DNA of 64,000 nucleotides from Manduca sexta (GCF_014839805.1 NC_051124.1:5456001-5520000), one strand, 5' to 3'; counted from the first letter of the stretch, positions 1 through 11,236 are shown. The notes: generated from the sequence alone by a model not told the origin. A program made the numbers and translations.

Positions 1-55
1 GCTCAGCAGTGGGCAAGTATATAATACAGGGCTGATATTATTATTTATTATTATC
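1..55 (+). repeat. SINE family A, 3' tail cut by window edge
   Basis: The window opens on GCTCAGCAGTGGGCAAGTAT followed by a TTA/TTAT-rich tail. The same 3' end is seen in the full copy at 2599-2929 and the partial copy at 6546-6702. The body of the element lies left of the window. Confidence 0.75.
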
Positions 56-2099
56 ACACGCTCCCGTGTATGCAATGTACTTAAAAAGAGATACAGTTTT
101 TTCTCCTTCTGTCAATATACAGATACAATACCACCAAATTTTAGAACATGTATTCAATGAATAAATAGTTGCAAGAAATTAATTGAATAATATTTTTTAA
201 CATTTGCTGGGATGTAGGTTTTAAGTCGATTTTTGCCAACGATATTTATTTATTTAATATTTGAAAATCCAGCCAAGTTTCCACTAATAAGCAACACAGG
301 TATGATAAAAGTGAATAATATTATATAATATTGACGCTTGAAAGGCAATATTTAAGCGACAAATTTACTGAAAATGTATAAATATTTAGAATCGCCATTT
401 TTTTTGCGTCACTTGATCTAGGTTTTGTAGGTCTAGGAAAATTTTAATATCATTAGGCTATATTTTATAAAATAAAAATTTTAATTGTTATAAATTATCA
501 TATTAAAATCGTAACTTAAAATCACTCTACCCAAAAATTTACTGATTGTCGCTTAGATATTATTGACTTTCAGACGTCAATATGCATAAATGAAATAAAG
601 GTAACAAAAATAAAATGAAATCACATTCTAAAGTAAACAAATTATGAAGTAAATTTATGCAGAAAAATTCAGTCAGTGAACTAAGAAATCATTTCCACTT
701 AAAGACTGTAAAATGGAACGTTTAAAACTACTGATTAAATTCAAAGGGATCATAAGCATTTAATTGTTATTATTACAGTTTTAGGACAGTCGTGGTGTCT
801 ACCACCAGCCGATCGACATGCACCCTGTTATAAAATGAATAAAATAAAATGAACACATTCGATTATTTTCCTCATGTGACTGCGCAAGTCAAATTACTCT
901 CACTGTCTATTTACGAAATAAATATGAAGTTGGTAACCATATTATTTGATTTGACTCAGAGTATGCCGCTTCTAAAACTGCCGTAAGTTGTGGTCAATTA
1001 TACTGATCGACTCAACTAAAGAGATCGAACTTACGTGAAAGAGTTTCGTTTCTTCAAGATTAATATGCAAAGATTTAAAAATTTATTCAAGACTTAAATC
1101 CTCTATTGAACAATGACATGAATACGTCACTGGTACTCGCAGTAATGTTACCCAGTTTATAAAAGGTAAGTAAGAAAGAAATCAGTTCAAAAAGATTTGA
1201 ATGAGTTTATTTTTAAAATGGGTTTAAATTACTGGAAACTTTAAATAAATGTTAATTAATTTGTTATTCTACTTTATTTTATGAAGGAAAGTAAAAATTA
1301 CATATACTTTCAAAAGATAGAGTGTGTGAATTAGAATTTAATGTTATTTACTATACTCTCTTTTTAAGCAAAAGTTGTTGCTAAAAGTTTTTCTTTATTT
1401 TAACTAATATCCAACTCAACGTGTACTCTAAGATAATCGGTGTTAATTTTCGCTATAATACCTGTATATGAAATAATAAACAAAAAAGAATCATGGCGTA
1501 AAATCCGTTCTGAATCAAGGGTACGATTATTTTTGATTACGTATTACCTCAGTCACCAAAATTACACAGAACCATAAAACGTATACCCCAAACTGTATAT
1601 TACATATTTTTGAATATGCATAGGCGTAGGGCGTCCCCTCCTCGCAATAAACATTAATCACTCATAAAAAAGACAAAGCGACTTCTGAATTTCTTCATAT
1701 CTTACATCGACCTTACGTGGTTTCATTAAAGGTTTGTTCACATTGATCACTACGATGGAACATCGGAACTGTCAATTATACTTAGTCAGCGTTTTGAACC
1801 ACTATTATACTTGTTCTAATTATGGATACCCTTTATGTTTATCATTTAAGAAAATTATGTGTTTTTCGGTATACAAACAAGAAAATACCAAATTATTATG
1901 TCCAAAATTTTATTATTATTATCTAATCCACCGCATTTCGGTTATTATAACTGTCACGAAATGATGATTACGTTGCTTAGCATGCTGTTATTGATTGTTT
2001 TTTTTACTATGTTGTTCTCTATGATCCAGCATAAAGATATTAGGTAGCTATCTATGTGACATTTGGATGGTCATTTGAAACACAATTGTTAGAAAAACT
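56..2099. other. Upstream AT-rich DNA, no gene seen
   Basis: No coding potential or RNA gene is recognisable. The short ORFs at 1734-2047 have no family features and are probably chance frames. I see no repeat that recurs elsewhere in the window. Confidence 0.5.
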
Positions 2100-2335
2100 G
2101 GATAAACTACAAGAAACGAAACTACAAAAAACGTATCGGTGTCGTTACGTGTCGTGTGAAAGTTGTCACAAAGGTTCCGAGGCGGTGGCCGAAGCTCCTA
2201 ATGACCGCTCGGTCGTGTGTCACGGAACAGGCTAATATTTATGTAAATTGCGAAGAATATGATTAGTCCGCATCGCCTCCCTCTCTGATAATCATATTTA
2301 CGGTTTCCACCCCGCCACCACCGCCGGGGGGGTGT
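2100..2335. promoter_or_regulatory. GC-richer patch about 2 kb upstream of exon 1 (candidate regulatory DNA)
   Basis: This patch is richer in GC and CpG than its surroundings and ends in a C/G-run block (CCACCACCGCCGGGGGGG). It matches none of the repeat families in the window. Its position upstream of the promoter makes a distal regulatory element possible, but nothing in the sequence proves it. Confidence 0.25.
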
Positions 2336-2382
2336 CTTGCCTTCTCAATGTTCTTTAACGTCTATCAGACATGTATTTTTAA

Positions 2383-3062
2383 TTTTGTCGGTTAATGTTT
2401 TTGATTAATTAGTTAGAAAATATGGGTTTTAGGGAATCTTACATTTTTCTATGCGTTTAGGATTTTAAATATAAGTATAATGATAATAATAATAATATTA
2501 ACTACAGCATGTATGAACTGGTTCTGTTAGGGTGTTAATTATCTCTCAAAGAAGCTTTAAATTTTTGGTTAATATTTTTGACTATTTAGTTATTAAATTA
2601 AAGCGGCGATAGCCTAGTTGGGTGTGGAACGGACTGCCAAGACAAATGTCCGCAGGTTCAAATCCCAAGGGCACACACCTCTGACTTTTCTGAAAAAAAA
2701 CATGTGTGTATTCTTTGTGAATTTATCGTTCGCTTTAACGGTGAAGGAAAACATCGTGAGGAAACCTGTACATCTGAGAAGTTTTCTATAGGAATTTCGA
2801 AGATGTGTGAAGTCTACCAATCCGCACTAGGCCAGCGTGGTGGACTAAGGCCTATTCCCTCTCAGTAGTAGAGGAGGGCCGTGCTCAGCAGTGGGCAAAT
2901 ATATAATACAGTTCTGATATTATTATTTATTATTAAATGTGGGTTTTAGGGAATTTTATTTTTTCTTACTATAGCGTTTAGGATTTTAAATATACTAATA
3001 ATATTATGTATAGCATACATGAACCGGATTGGCTGTTAATTATCTCTCAAAGAAGGTTTAAA
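2383..3062 (+). repeat. Two-unit tandem duplication (about 177 bp unit) interrupted by a SINE
   Basis: Unit 1 (about 2391-2567) starts GTTAATGTTTTTGAT. Unit 2 starts at 2568 with GTTAATATTTTTGAC, is interrupted by a SINE, and resumes at about 2939. The motifs GGGTTTTAGGGAAT and TTAATTATCTCTCAAAGAAG occur in both units in the same order. The offset of 517 bases in the distal part equals the 177-base period plus a 340-base insertion. Confidence 0.75.
2599..2929 (+). mobile_element. SINE family A, full-length tRNA-derived copy
   Basis: The head carries a pol III A box at 2610-2621 (TAGCCTAGTTGG, a perfect match to TRGCNNAGYNGG) and a B box at 2655-2665 (GGTTCAAATCC). A conserved non-tRNA body follows, ending in GTGCTCAGCAGTGGGCAAAT and a TTA-rich tail. 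The 9-base word TTATTAAAT flanks it at 2590-2598 and 2930-2938, a likely target duplication, although it merges with the TTA-rich tail. This copy is the reference for the partial A copies elsewhere in the window. Confidence 0.85.
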
Positions 3063-3949
3063 GTAAGACTACGGACCAGAATATATAACCCACAATCCAC
3101 ATATTCTTTTTCCTATCACTTATAATTCCTACATGTCAGACGATAGTACCCTAAGATGTCATTTCCAATAACTGACAAATTATCAAAGACTTGGTCTACA
3201 GACAGTGTCCTGGAATTGTAAGCTTTGGCGGCCAATATAAATCGACATGTAATGGCGCGCTACACTATTTTATATATTTTGTCTATAACTTCGATTGTGA
3301 AAGTAGAAACATTCGATGCTGTTCGTTTAGATATAAGTAAGTCGTCGAGCGCCTATGGTTTGACTATGTCTTAAAATATAAAAAAGAACCACCTAAACTC
3401 CTCTCCATATGACGCGGTCTTATAATTTTCCAGGAACGCTTACGGAAATTGGTCAATGTTTTAGAACTCCATCGATTGTTTCAAAGTTTCCATAAAATTT
3501 CATTTTCAAACCATTTACACATTTTTGTTATTTAATTACAGCAGTAAATTCTAGAGCCTTACTGTTACTGATTGAAATGGAATACCTTTTTTAGCATAAG
3601 GTGTGGTCAATTTGTATAAAGCATGCAGAAGGTTTTTTTTTATCCTTTGTATACTTCAATTACGATGTAGCTTATTTAGATCGAGATTCTTTGCTCGACT
3701 TGCTGGAAATTCTGTGGCAAAATATACCATGTCTGGACCTTTGAAATTCTTATGAATCTACTATAGCTTATTAATGTCTCCGCAGCTATCATATGGATAA
3801 CGAGGTAAATACATGAAATACCACAGTCTTAATTATATATAAACGGCATAATTCTTTGTTTAAATATGTATGAAATACAAAGACATAGAACGTCAAAGTA
3901 TTCAACTACCATCATTGTCATCGCCATGTTGGCGTACAGCGTAGTGCGC
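3063..3949. other. Promoter-proximal upstream DNA, no gene seen
   Basis: AT-rich sequence between the tandem duplication and the CpG-rich leader. No ORF of note, no recurring repeat and no convincing core promoter motif was found. Confidence 0.5.
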
Positions 3950-4352
3950 CAAGATTAGTGTTAGTGTAAACTACAGCCGAACAGCTCGGAAGGTAGGTGG
4001 ACAGGCGGACAGGCCGCGGGTCATGCGGAGACAGCGCGGGCGGTCACTATCGCGTTTCCCGCGTGAAAATCGCTTTCCCCGCGGTCGCGGTGTGGCGGAG
4101 CACGTGAACGCAGTGTCCCGCCGACCGCTCGCGTGACACGCCGCGCTGCTCGCGCCATACGCTCACGCAGCCATCCTGCAGGACGTACCACGTACGTTCC
4201 CGACGCCCGCCCGCGCCGCACTGCCGTCCCGGCCGCCCGCGTCCCCCGCGCACTCTCTCATCAACCGTGTTCTATTATCAAAAAATTTCAAATTTCTTCC
4301 CTGTGCCATCGATCGCGGTAAATAATAGACAGTCCCTGTCGCGGTGGAGGCA
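3950..4352 (+). promoter_or_regulatory. ham: CpG-rich promoter and 5' untranslated leader of the PRDM3/16-like gene
   Basis: GC and CpG density rise sharply from about 3950 to 4260, unlike the AT-rich flanks, and the block abuts the putative first coding exon. The last 90 bases before the ATG become AT-richer. An in-frame TAG at 4326-4328 shows that the reading frame does not extend upstream. No TATA box is evident and I could not fix a transcription start. Whether an additional non-coding exon exists is unknown. Confidence 0.5.
4023..4136 (+). other. Possible upstream ORF (37 codons) in the leader
   Basis: An ATG at 4023 opens 37 codons rich in Arg, ending at TGA 4134-4136, well before the main ATG at 4353. 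If the transcript starts upstream of 4023, this uORF could lower translation of the main frame. Its composition simply follows the GC-rich DNA, so it may be meaningless. Confidence 0.2.
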
Positions 4353-4392
4353 ATGAGGTCGAAGGCGGTCGCGAGGCGGCTACAAGCGCAAG
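4353..4392 (+). CDS. ham: First coding exon of a PRDM3/PRDM16 (MECOM, hamlet)-like zinc-finger regulator
   Basis: The exon encodes MRSKAVARRLQAQ plus the first base of the next codon. The MRSK-x-x-ARRL pattern resembles the first residues of vertebrate MECOM and PRDM16 (MRSK-x-RARKL). Those proteins are nuclear PR-domain zinc-finger transcription regulators, and the Drosophila relative hamlet acts in neuronal fate. The ATG has G at -3 and A at +4, and an in-frame TAG lies 27 bases upstream. The exon ends AAG|GTGAGC at 4392/4393, close to a consensus donor, leaving phase 1. In the vertebrate genes this N-terminus also sits on a short first exon with a very long following intron. Thirteen residues are too few for certainty. 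The call is strengthened by the CpG-rich leader and the phase-compatible exon at 53135. Confidence 0.68.
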
Positions 4393-4669
4393 GTGAGCTG
4401 CCAGTACTTTTTGAACTATTTGTTTTTGTTTTCTTTTTTTAAAGTTTTCTTGTGGTTGTGATCCAGCTTGTATGCATCTAGTTACATTTCATTTTAAACT
4501 AATGACATCTTCGGTTATTTTAGTTGATTACCTTTATTTTTTACTGTATTCAAATTAACTTAAGTACTTTTACCTAGTTATTGTGTATATAGAGCCACAA
4601 AAAATCTTAATGAAGAGCGATGTAACTGAGAGCTGTAGGGGTGCGTAGTAGGTATACAATGATAAGGAC

Positions 4670-4765
4670 AGTGATGCGTCAGCCGCGCGCCGCCATTGGC
4701 CAGCGCCTCCCCCGCCTGACAAGATAGTGAGGGCCATCCTCCGCGTTACGCCGCGCGGCATTATA
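4670..4765. promoter_or_regulatory. ham: GC-rich patch at the 5' end of intron 1
   Basis: A short CpG-rich block with CCATTGGCCAG (an inverted CCAAT-type motif) and GCCGCGCGGC lies 280 bases inside intron 1. It could be part of the promoter region or a proximal intronic enhancer. Composition and position are the only evidence. Confidence 0.25.
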
Positions 4766-4769
4766 CCGT

Positions 4770-5914
4770 GCTACATAGAAATAAGGTCGAGTTTTCAAAA
4801 ATGCTGTAACAGGAGGGATGGTCTTACCGTTGTCATTTGTCATTGGATGAGCACAGAGGCTTTTCAGTATTTACTTTTATTATGTGCGACATAAACAGAG
4901 GAATTCTGTTCTCTTTCCGTATCTATAGTACGTTTTATACGTAAGTGTTTTTATATTGAGTTGTTAACAATGAAAAACAATTTGTGATTTCTTTTTGGTA
5001 TATTTCATTGAATCTTTAAAAATGTGACTCTACTTTCTCTACCATTCAATTTTAATTAAATATTTAGTATAATGATGAATAATAAATATATATTTTTAAA
5101 CTGATCAATAAATAAATCTTCCCTAACATAGAGATTTATACAATCAATACCTATTCGGTTTTGTGCTATTGCAGATTTGGCTTTACAAACATACAAAAAT
5201 ATATTCATTAATTAATCTGGAAGCGGACATAACATCAATAAAAAGATCACCTAACAACAAAATAAAACACAAATATTCTAAACATGTTTAAAACATTGAA
5301 AAACAGGGAATAGTGAATACATAATATTGGATATTATAAAGTCCTAAACGTGAATTCCAAAACATTGATAACAACATTTCGCAGTTGTCAAACGTAACCG
5401 GCAGTTTTAAGGATTCAGTTCATAACAATCGAAACAGCTTTTCGGTTGTTTTCCGTATACAAATCTTGTAGATGTTTTAGAAGAATACTTTAAATTAAAT
5501 TAAAATACATTATTTATCATGCAGGCGAACAAAGTTGTACTTACATATGATACGTCAAAACAATGTATAGGAATAATAATTATTATTTCTAAATAACAAC
5601 TTATATAGCTATGGACATTTTTAAATTAGGGCTCTTTGAGGATTATGCAAAGAGAATATTAGTTTTATGTTATCTAGCCACAGGTGTATACCAAGAGGCC
5701 GAGTGGACCGTGGCCACCCAAGCATTACGTGGTACCCATCCGCAGTATTTTAAAGCAGCGTATTACTACTATCATTTTTAAAACTACTTAAATTATCAAA
5801 TCTACACAGAAGGCTTTTAATTTTTTTAGTGGCTTCTCTGGAAAATAATTTGCTACGTCTATATTTCGACCTTTTCAACCTTTCTTTCATGCACCTACCA
5901 GATTATCTCGGCAC
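4770..5914. other. Intron 1 stretch without recognisable features
   Basis: AT-rich with no gene, RNA or strong repeat match. The segment at about 5690-5760 is slightly GC-richer and may be an old repeat fragment that I cannot assign. Confidence 0.4.
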
Positions 5915-6010
5915 TACTCTAAGGTTGGCTGGTAGAGAATGCCTATGGCATTAGGTCCGCCTGTATACATTTGCATATGAAGTGCTTAAATAAGTAAATA
6001 AATAAATATA
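5915..6010 (+). repeat. LINE 3' tail fragment
   Basis: The text GGCTGGTAGAGAATGCCTAT, then GGCATTAGGTCCGCC and a terminal AAATAAATAAAT run, matches the 3' end of a lepidopteran non-LTR element that I recognise from general knowledge. Related ends occur at 20155-20235 (minus) and 20862-21010 (plus). Confidence 0.55.
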
Positions 6011-6545
6011 TTCCTGGTTATTTGGCTTAAAAATACTGCTAGTTTCTTTATTATCGGCATGACAATATCTACTCTACGTGACGCATAGAGGCATCACAAG
6101 CTGCTATAATATATAATTGCAATGTTTAAGAAATCATAGTGCATTTTATACATTAATTTGAATTGATACGTTTTTATTTGACCACTTAGAAATTTTATCG
6201 TCTCCGTAACATGTGCTTTGCTGTATTTATCTATTCCATTAATTTAGTTGCATGTTTTATAGAGCTAAGTTTTCTTAGATACTCGATAAACTTAAGTGGT
6301 TGATGTCATTCAAATGCTTAGCCTTGATGATCCTGGATTAGAAACATTGCGGATACAAAAGTGACGGTAGAACAGTATTTTTTAGCTAAAATAGGCAAGC
6401 ATATTTTATATGAAGCAAAGAACAAAACTAAAGGTCTGTTAATAAATCTCAACTATAAAGCTAGAGATATTTTTAAAATACATAAATTATTTGATAATTT
6501 CATAACATTATACAAAGTTACATACACACAAAGAAGAAGTAGTGT

Positions 6546-6702
6546 GGCCTAGTGCGGATTGGTAGTGAAGTCTACCAATGCGCACTAGGCCAGCATGGTG
6601 GACTAAGGCCTAATCCCTCTTAGTAGTAGAGGAGGCCCGTGCTCAGTAGTGGGCAAGTATATAATACAGGGCTGATATTATTATTATTACACACACACAC
6701 AC
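6546..6702 (+). mobile_element. SINE family A, 5'-truncated copy with a snap-back 5' end
   Basis: From 6573 the sequence follows the 3' half of family A (TACCAATGCGCACTAGGCC through GTGCTCAGTAGTGGGCAAGT and an ATT/AC-rich tail). The first 19 bases (6546-6564) are instead the reverse complement of 6573-6591 with one mismatch, separated by 8 bases. This gives a 5' hairpin not present in the full-length copy at 2599. Confidence 0.75.
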
Positions 6703-8099
6703 CTTTACATTAGAATAATAATGATTTTTATTTGGGATATATATTAAAATACATAATATGTGATATAAAAACCGACAACTACGATACAGGAACGGCCTAG
6801 TGTGGACATCACCGTATTTAGCCATAATTTGAATAAATAAACATTATTATGTTGTATATTTTCTGCGGGAAATCACGGCCGGCCCTTTTGGAAGTCATGG
6901 GACATGGATCCAACACGTAAAAGTACTTTTAAGATACATTAATCTAGCTGGGATGTGTACACCTTGCAAGTACTCTTTCTGTCTGTATGTGTAGAGGCAA
7001 TACAGCAAAAAACAGCGTTCGCAAGATGCATGGACGATAGCAGAGAAGACGGGAATTATACTGGATCTATGGATGGAATCTAGCTGGACTGGTTGCTAGG
7101 CTATTGATTGAGACCACGAGATGCCTATCAATGAAAATGTCTCAAACATTCTATTCAAGACAGAACGGTAACTTGTGCTCCACTAAATGGGAGTCCCATA
7201 AGTGGCGTACCCCAAGAACGCAACATTGGTGTAGGTACCTAAAGGTATGCACCGATTTCAACGTCGTTAGTCGCTGACGCGTCTCGCAGCGGTTTTCCTT
7301 GCTATTACAGACATTGAGCATATCCACCCTAGAACTCAGATTCTTAGCTCTTTCTTACTCTTCTAGCCGGCCAGTTACAGAAAGCCAAGGTTCAGAGGGT
7401 CTCATTTAGCTCCTACGGAATCAGTGTGTCCTTTACCGTCGGCTCACCAAAAAGCCGCTCTTGCAGGCTTTAATTATTCTTATTATAAATGTCATAAGAA
7501 ACGAATACGCGAGTAGCTCGTCAAAGAAATTGTTAAGCATATTCATACCTAACTATAAAACATTACGTATATTCAGTTTTATACGTACAAGAGCGTGCAT
7601 TTCGCATGCGAGCAAATTGTGTGGCGAACATAAAGATTATATTGATATAGCGTCCATATCTAGTGGTTTTATCGTGTCATTAAAATGGAACATGAACCGC
7701 GTTACGAAATACCATCGTTTGTTTTATGTACTTTTATATATGATAAAACCATGGTTATATGAAATATGTATGTATATTTTGATATGTTATCAGTAAAACG
7801 ATGTGATAGATTTGAGCATTGGAAATTGGCATAGTTTTGAGTTTTAATCGATAGCTTGTTTAATGTGTAACAAATGCTGTGACAGCCTGTAATTAAACAG
7901 CACTGCAGCAATTAGTTACTAAATTGTTAAAAAAACTATGTAAGGTGTATGTTTTGTTGGCTGTTCAAATAAATAAATGTTGGTTAGTGTTGGAGACTAA
8001 ATAGCTGCCATCGGAATTGACATGTTAAAAAACCTATAAACACTAATATCATTTGTAGTTTTATTTTTTAACGAGAGCCAGTGTATATTGATGAAATAA
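6703..8099. other. Intron 1 stretch; unassigned moderately GC-rich block at 6960-7460
   Basis: The 6960-7460 block is richer in GC than its flanks and looks like an old, decayed repeat or pseudogene piece, but no frame is open across it. The ORFs at 7461-7796 (plus) and 7702-7911 (minus) have no recognisable protein features. Confidence 0.3.
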
Positions 8100-8275
8100 A
8101 TGATAATAGCAGCGCTGTAATATATACTGTCACACTGCTGGGTGCAGGCCTCCTTTACTACTAAGAAGTTTAAGGCGTTAGTCCACCACGCTAGCCTAGA
8201 GCAGATTGGCAGACTTTACAAAATTCGCATAAAGAACTTCTAGTATACAGATTTCCTTACAACGTTATCTTACCT
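8100..8275 (-). repeat. SINE family A, 3' part, degenerate
   Basis: Read on the minus strand, this follows the family A body and 3' end. On the plus strand it shows CACTGCTGGGTGCAGGCCTC, GTCCACCACGCTAGCCTAGA, GCAGATTGGCAGACTT and the TTTCCTTACAACGTT block. The tRNA-like head is missing. Confidence 0.65.
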
Positions 8276-8424
8276 TTATATAGATGAAAGTCCGGCATAA
8301 TTTAAGTTGTCATTAAGAGACAAGACATCTTTCTTTGGTCGACCTTTAATTTAAACTACGAGAGTATATTTTGCCGTTATAGATAAAAACATATTTAATT
8401 TTTATTTTCAATGCTGTTAGACAG

Positions 8425-8708
8425 TTGTGGTGTTCCTCTTTAAGTAGTTAATTTACCCTGAAACATTGACTAGTACCTTTATTCTAAACCACAATTTAAG
8501 TCTACTTCCACAGTTTCTTGATTATCAGTACAAAGATTAGTTTTACTACCAAAATAAAAATACAGTTGAGCTGTTTCCTCTTTAAGTACTTAATTAATCC
8601 TGAAACATTGACTAGTACCGTCATCGTAAACCTCAATTTAAGTCTACTTCCACAATTTCTTGTTTATCAATACAAAGATTAGTTTTACTACCAAAATATA
8701 ATTACGTT
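8425..8708 (+). repeat. Tandem duplication, two 142-bp units
   Basis: TTCCTCTTTAAGTA at 8433 recurs at 8575, and AGTTTTACTACCAAAATA at 8539 recurs at 8681. Both pairs are 142 bases apart. The units also share CTGAAACATTGACTAGTACC and TTTAAGTCTACTTCCACA. By eye the copies differ at roughly one base in ten, so the duplication is not very recent. Confidence 0.85.
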
Positions 8709-8778
8709 TGAGTGCAACGTGCATCGGCTATACCGCGAACGTGAGACTATACGTATAATTACATATTGTGTGTACGTA

Positions 8779-8960
8779 GTTGGCGTCGTTTAATATCTGC
8801 CCACGTCTTTATGACCCTCGTAAAGCTTCGCTCGCAACGATCCTCAGAGTGTCGGGAAATTCGATTCCTGCACGTTGCCCTTTTGTGTGGACCCGATTGT
8901 GTACCTTTACTATAGTGGTTTTAAATATAACTAGTGCCAGTAACTGTGTGCATTCTGAGT
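8779..8960 (+). repeat. Possible tRNA-derived SINE remnant
   Basis: GGGAAATTCGATTCCTGCAC resembles a pol III B box region, and the following text (GTGTGGACCCGATTGTGTACC, CTATAGTGGTTTTAAATAT) has the look of a SINE body. The 79-codon ORF over it is probably incidental. I saw no second copy in the window. Confidence 0.25.
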
Positions 8961-9959
8961 ATTTTTTGCTTGATATAGGAATATCTGGAAGTGCTCAGTT
9001 GTTTTTATGTGATGACTGATGTACAAGCAGCATATTATTAAATTAGATTTCGTTTATGAGTAGTTCGCTCTTTGTTAGATGAAACTCGGAAATAACATCT
9101 TGCCTTTGTTTCAAAAGAACTCGGGCTCTAGTTTGCAAAAATAGCGTTGCATATAATAGATGGTAATCTGGTACTTTAAATTGTATTAAATATGTAGTGA
9201 TATTTTTTGAATTTACTTTCGTTTATATGAATAATTCTCAAGTCTACAGACATATCTGGTGACCTTAGTAGGGGATGTCTTTACTTTGTTCGTTAGAGAT
9301 ATTTGCCTTTCAAGTAGTTCAATTGTGTAATATAAGTAGTATTTATGTAATCAATTTTAATAATACTAATTTCCTTACCTCTTAGTTTAGTTATGCATGC
9401 AAACATTGAAATGAGATTATTACGTTGAAAATAAGTTAATTTTGTTTACATAAATTACGCCAATACAGTCGTAGCGAATACATAATAGTGTCTTAGCATT
9501 ATTATTTGTTTGTCCTTCGTCTAGTTAGGGTTCGAATGGACTTGAATGTGTATGGCTGTTCGGAATTAGTATTACGTATGGCAAACAGTCTGCGCGTTTA
9601 CAATGGCCGCTGTAAACAAACTTCCAGGGCTAAGAATTTCCAATTTACCCGGCGGACAATGGCGATGTCTTCCATAAATAACTCGAACAATATTCAATAA
9701 CCGCTCGCCGGTTTATTTCTCCAGGAATAGTAGTCGTAAACCGCGCAGACATACCTACGGACGGATCCTCGAATCACAATAACGCTGCAACTCAGCGGAA
9801 TCCATAATCTTATTTTTGTACCGCACCGCGAAGCGTGAATTTCGCAATTACCAGTCTTGACGCGATCACACGGGAATGTCATCTCAATCCTTTCTTATGT
9901 AAAGATTAGATTCGTGCGGTGAGACTTTCACAAAATAAACACATGTCGCGGTGCACACG

Positions 9960-10340
9960 TGCCAATGTGGACCTTATCTCGGCGACGGAGAGTAGCGCAG
10001 CGAGCGTGTTGGTGCGCCGTCTGAAAGTAGACTCTTTGTGATGGTGCGAGGGTTAGTAATGCTTTGCAGGTGTTCAGAGCCAAGATCCATTGTGTTCCCT
10101 CCTATAATTTTATCGAAGCTGATTTACGATCGATTGTTCGGCCGGTGGACAGTTGGCGAGGCATGGTGTGTGTGCGTGCGCGCAAGTGTGCGCGGAGCTT
10201 GCGTTCCCGCGCCTGCTCCTGCCCGCTCCTGCTCTCTCCTGCTTCCTCCGTCCCTCATCCCGACTACCTGCAGATGTTGCTTCGAGACGATTGACGACCG
10301 CCAGAGCCACACGACGCCGTCGTAAATTAAGAAATGACGC
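9960..10340 (+). promoter_or_regulatory. GC-rich, CT-rich island in intron 1 (candidate alternative promoter or enhancer)
   Basis: CpG-rich sequence with GTGTGTGCGTGCGCGCAAGT and a run of CTCCTGCTCCTGC-type repeats stands out from the AT-rich intron. An ATG ORF of 94 codons (10041-10325) spans it but has a low-complexity Ala/Pro/Cys/Ser composition and no known domain. It does not match the window's repeat families. An alternative first exon of the host gene is possible, but I found no donor that would support one. Confidence 0.3.
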
Positions 10341-11091
10341 CTCGGAACGCACTCTGAGAATGGTCTTTTCAGATTTATTTTATGTATCACAAGAGGAATT
10401 ATGACCGGAGGAGGAATACATGCAATCCCTTAGTTTTATTAAAAGCTTTTGCTTCCGAAATGTGTGTCTTCTTTGGTTTAGGATATAAATATTTTCTATT
10501 ATTGCAAATTGACAAAGTTTGCATGTATTATGAGAAAAGGGATTTTTAATGAATTGGTAATAACTATCGGTTTAATAAGGCTCTACATCTTCTGAATCTG
10601 TTATAACAATATAAGATATATTTTCTTTAGCGTTATCCAACATATGAAGTTCGTCACAGTGTACACAAAACAAGTGAAATATGTCTAGCTGTTTACTATT
10701 TTCTTACATGAATCGCGATGATTGTTTTATAAGAAAGGCTTGGCAGATGTTTGAACAAAACAGGCGCCTATTAATGCCATGATAAAACAACGATAATAAG
10801 TTTGCTGGCAAATTGTTTCCTCTATTAAGGTTGAGTTTCAATAGTCAATAACTCCCCGAGTATGGAATGGTGTAAAACATGAAGTATAAGGAAAACGCAT
10901 TAAATTCCCGTCGTTACCATATTGACAACTAGAGAACAATGCTTTTATGGAAACGTTTAGAATGTTCGGTTTTGTGGAAAATATTTTCGTCAATATTTGA
11001 GTTTGACAATCGGTCGAGTACAGGTTGGATACTAGGAAGCCGTTAAAAGGACTATTACTTTCTTTTTGTAAATTTTAGAGTTAACACAATG
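10341..11091. other. Intron 1 stretch without recognisable features
   Basis: AT-rich, with no ORF or recurring repeat seen. Confidence 0.4.
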
Positions 11092-11236
11092 CTTTCTAAT
11101 GTTTACGCGAATGTTGGACATTGAAATAAAACTATTTTACGAATTTTATCCCGAGTTCCCCACGTGACTACCCCCGTGGAGAAAACTAAAACACTAAAAG
11201 CGCGATAAAATCAGAAATATTGTTTAATTTTAATAC
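11092..11236. mobile_element. Penelope-like terminal repeat pair, short fold-back form
   Basis: The left arm (GTTTACGCGAATGTTGGACA at 11101, through ACGAATTTTATC) and the right arm (GCGCGATAAAATCAGAAATA to TTTAATTTTAATACGC) are the two inverted ends of the family seen complete at 28978-29550. Only a short remnant with GTGACTACCCCCGTGG lies between them. No coding part is left. Confidence 0.6.

Noticed and set aside
2610..2665. A box and B box resembling a tRNA gene
   Set aside because: No cloverleaf or acceptor stem is maintained. It is the head of a SINE with a tail and target duplication.
4133..4321. 62-codon frame just upstream of exon 1
   Set aside because: It has no ATG start and its Arg/Ala/Pro content reflects CpG-rich leader DNA.
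6686..6702. AC dinucleotide run
   Set aside because: Simple microsatellite at the tail of a SINE. Similar AC runs end several SINE B copies and carry no separate meaning.
10041..10325. 94-codon ATG ORF in the GC-rich island
   Set aside because: Low-complexity Ala/Pro/Cys/Ser protein that follows the CT-repeat DNA. Kept only as part of the island description.
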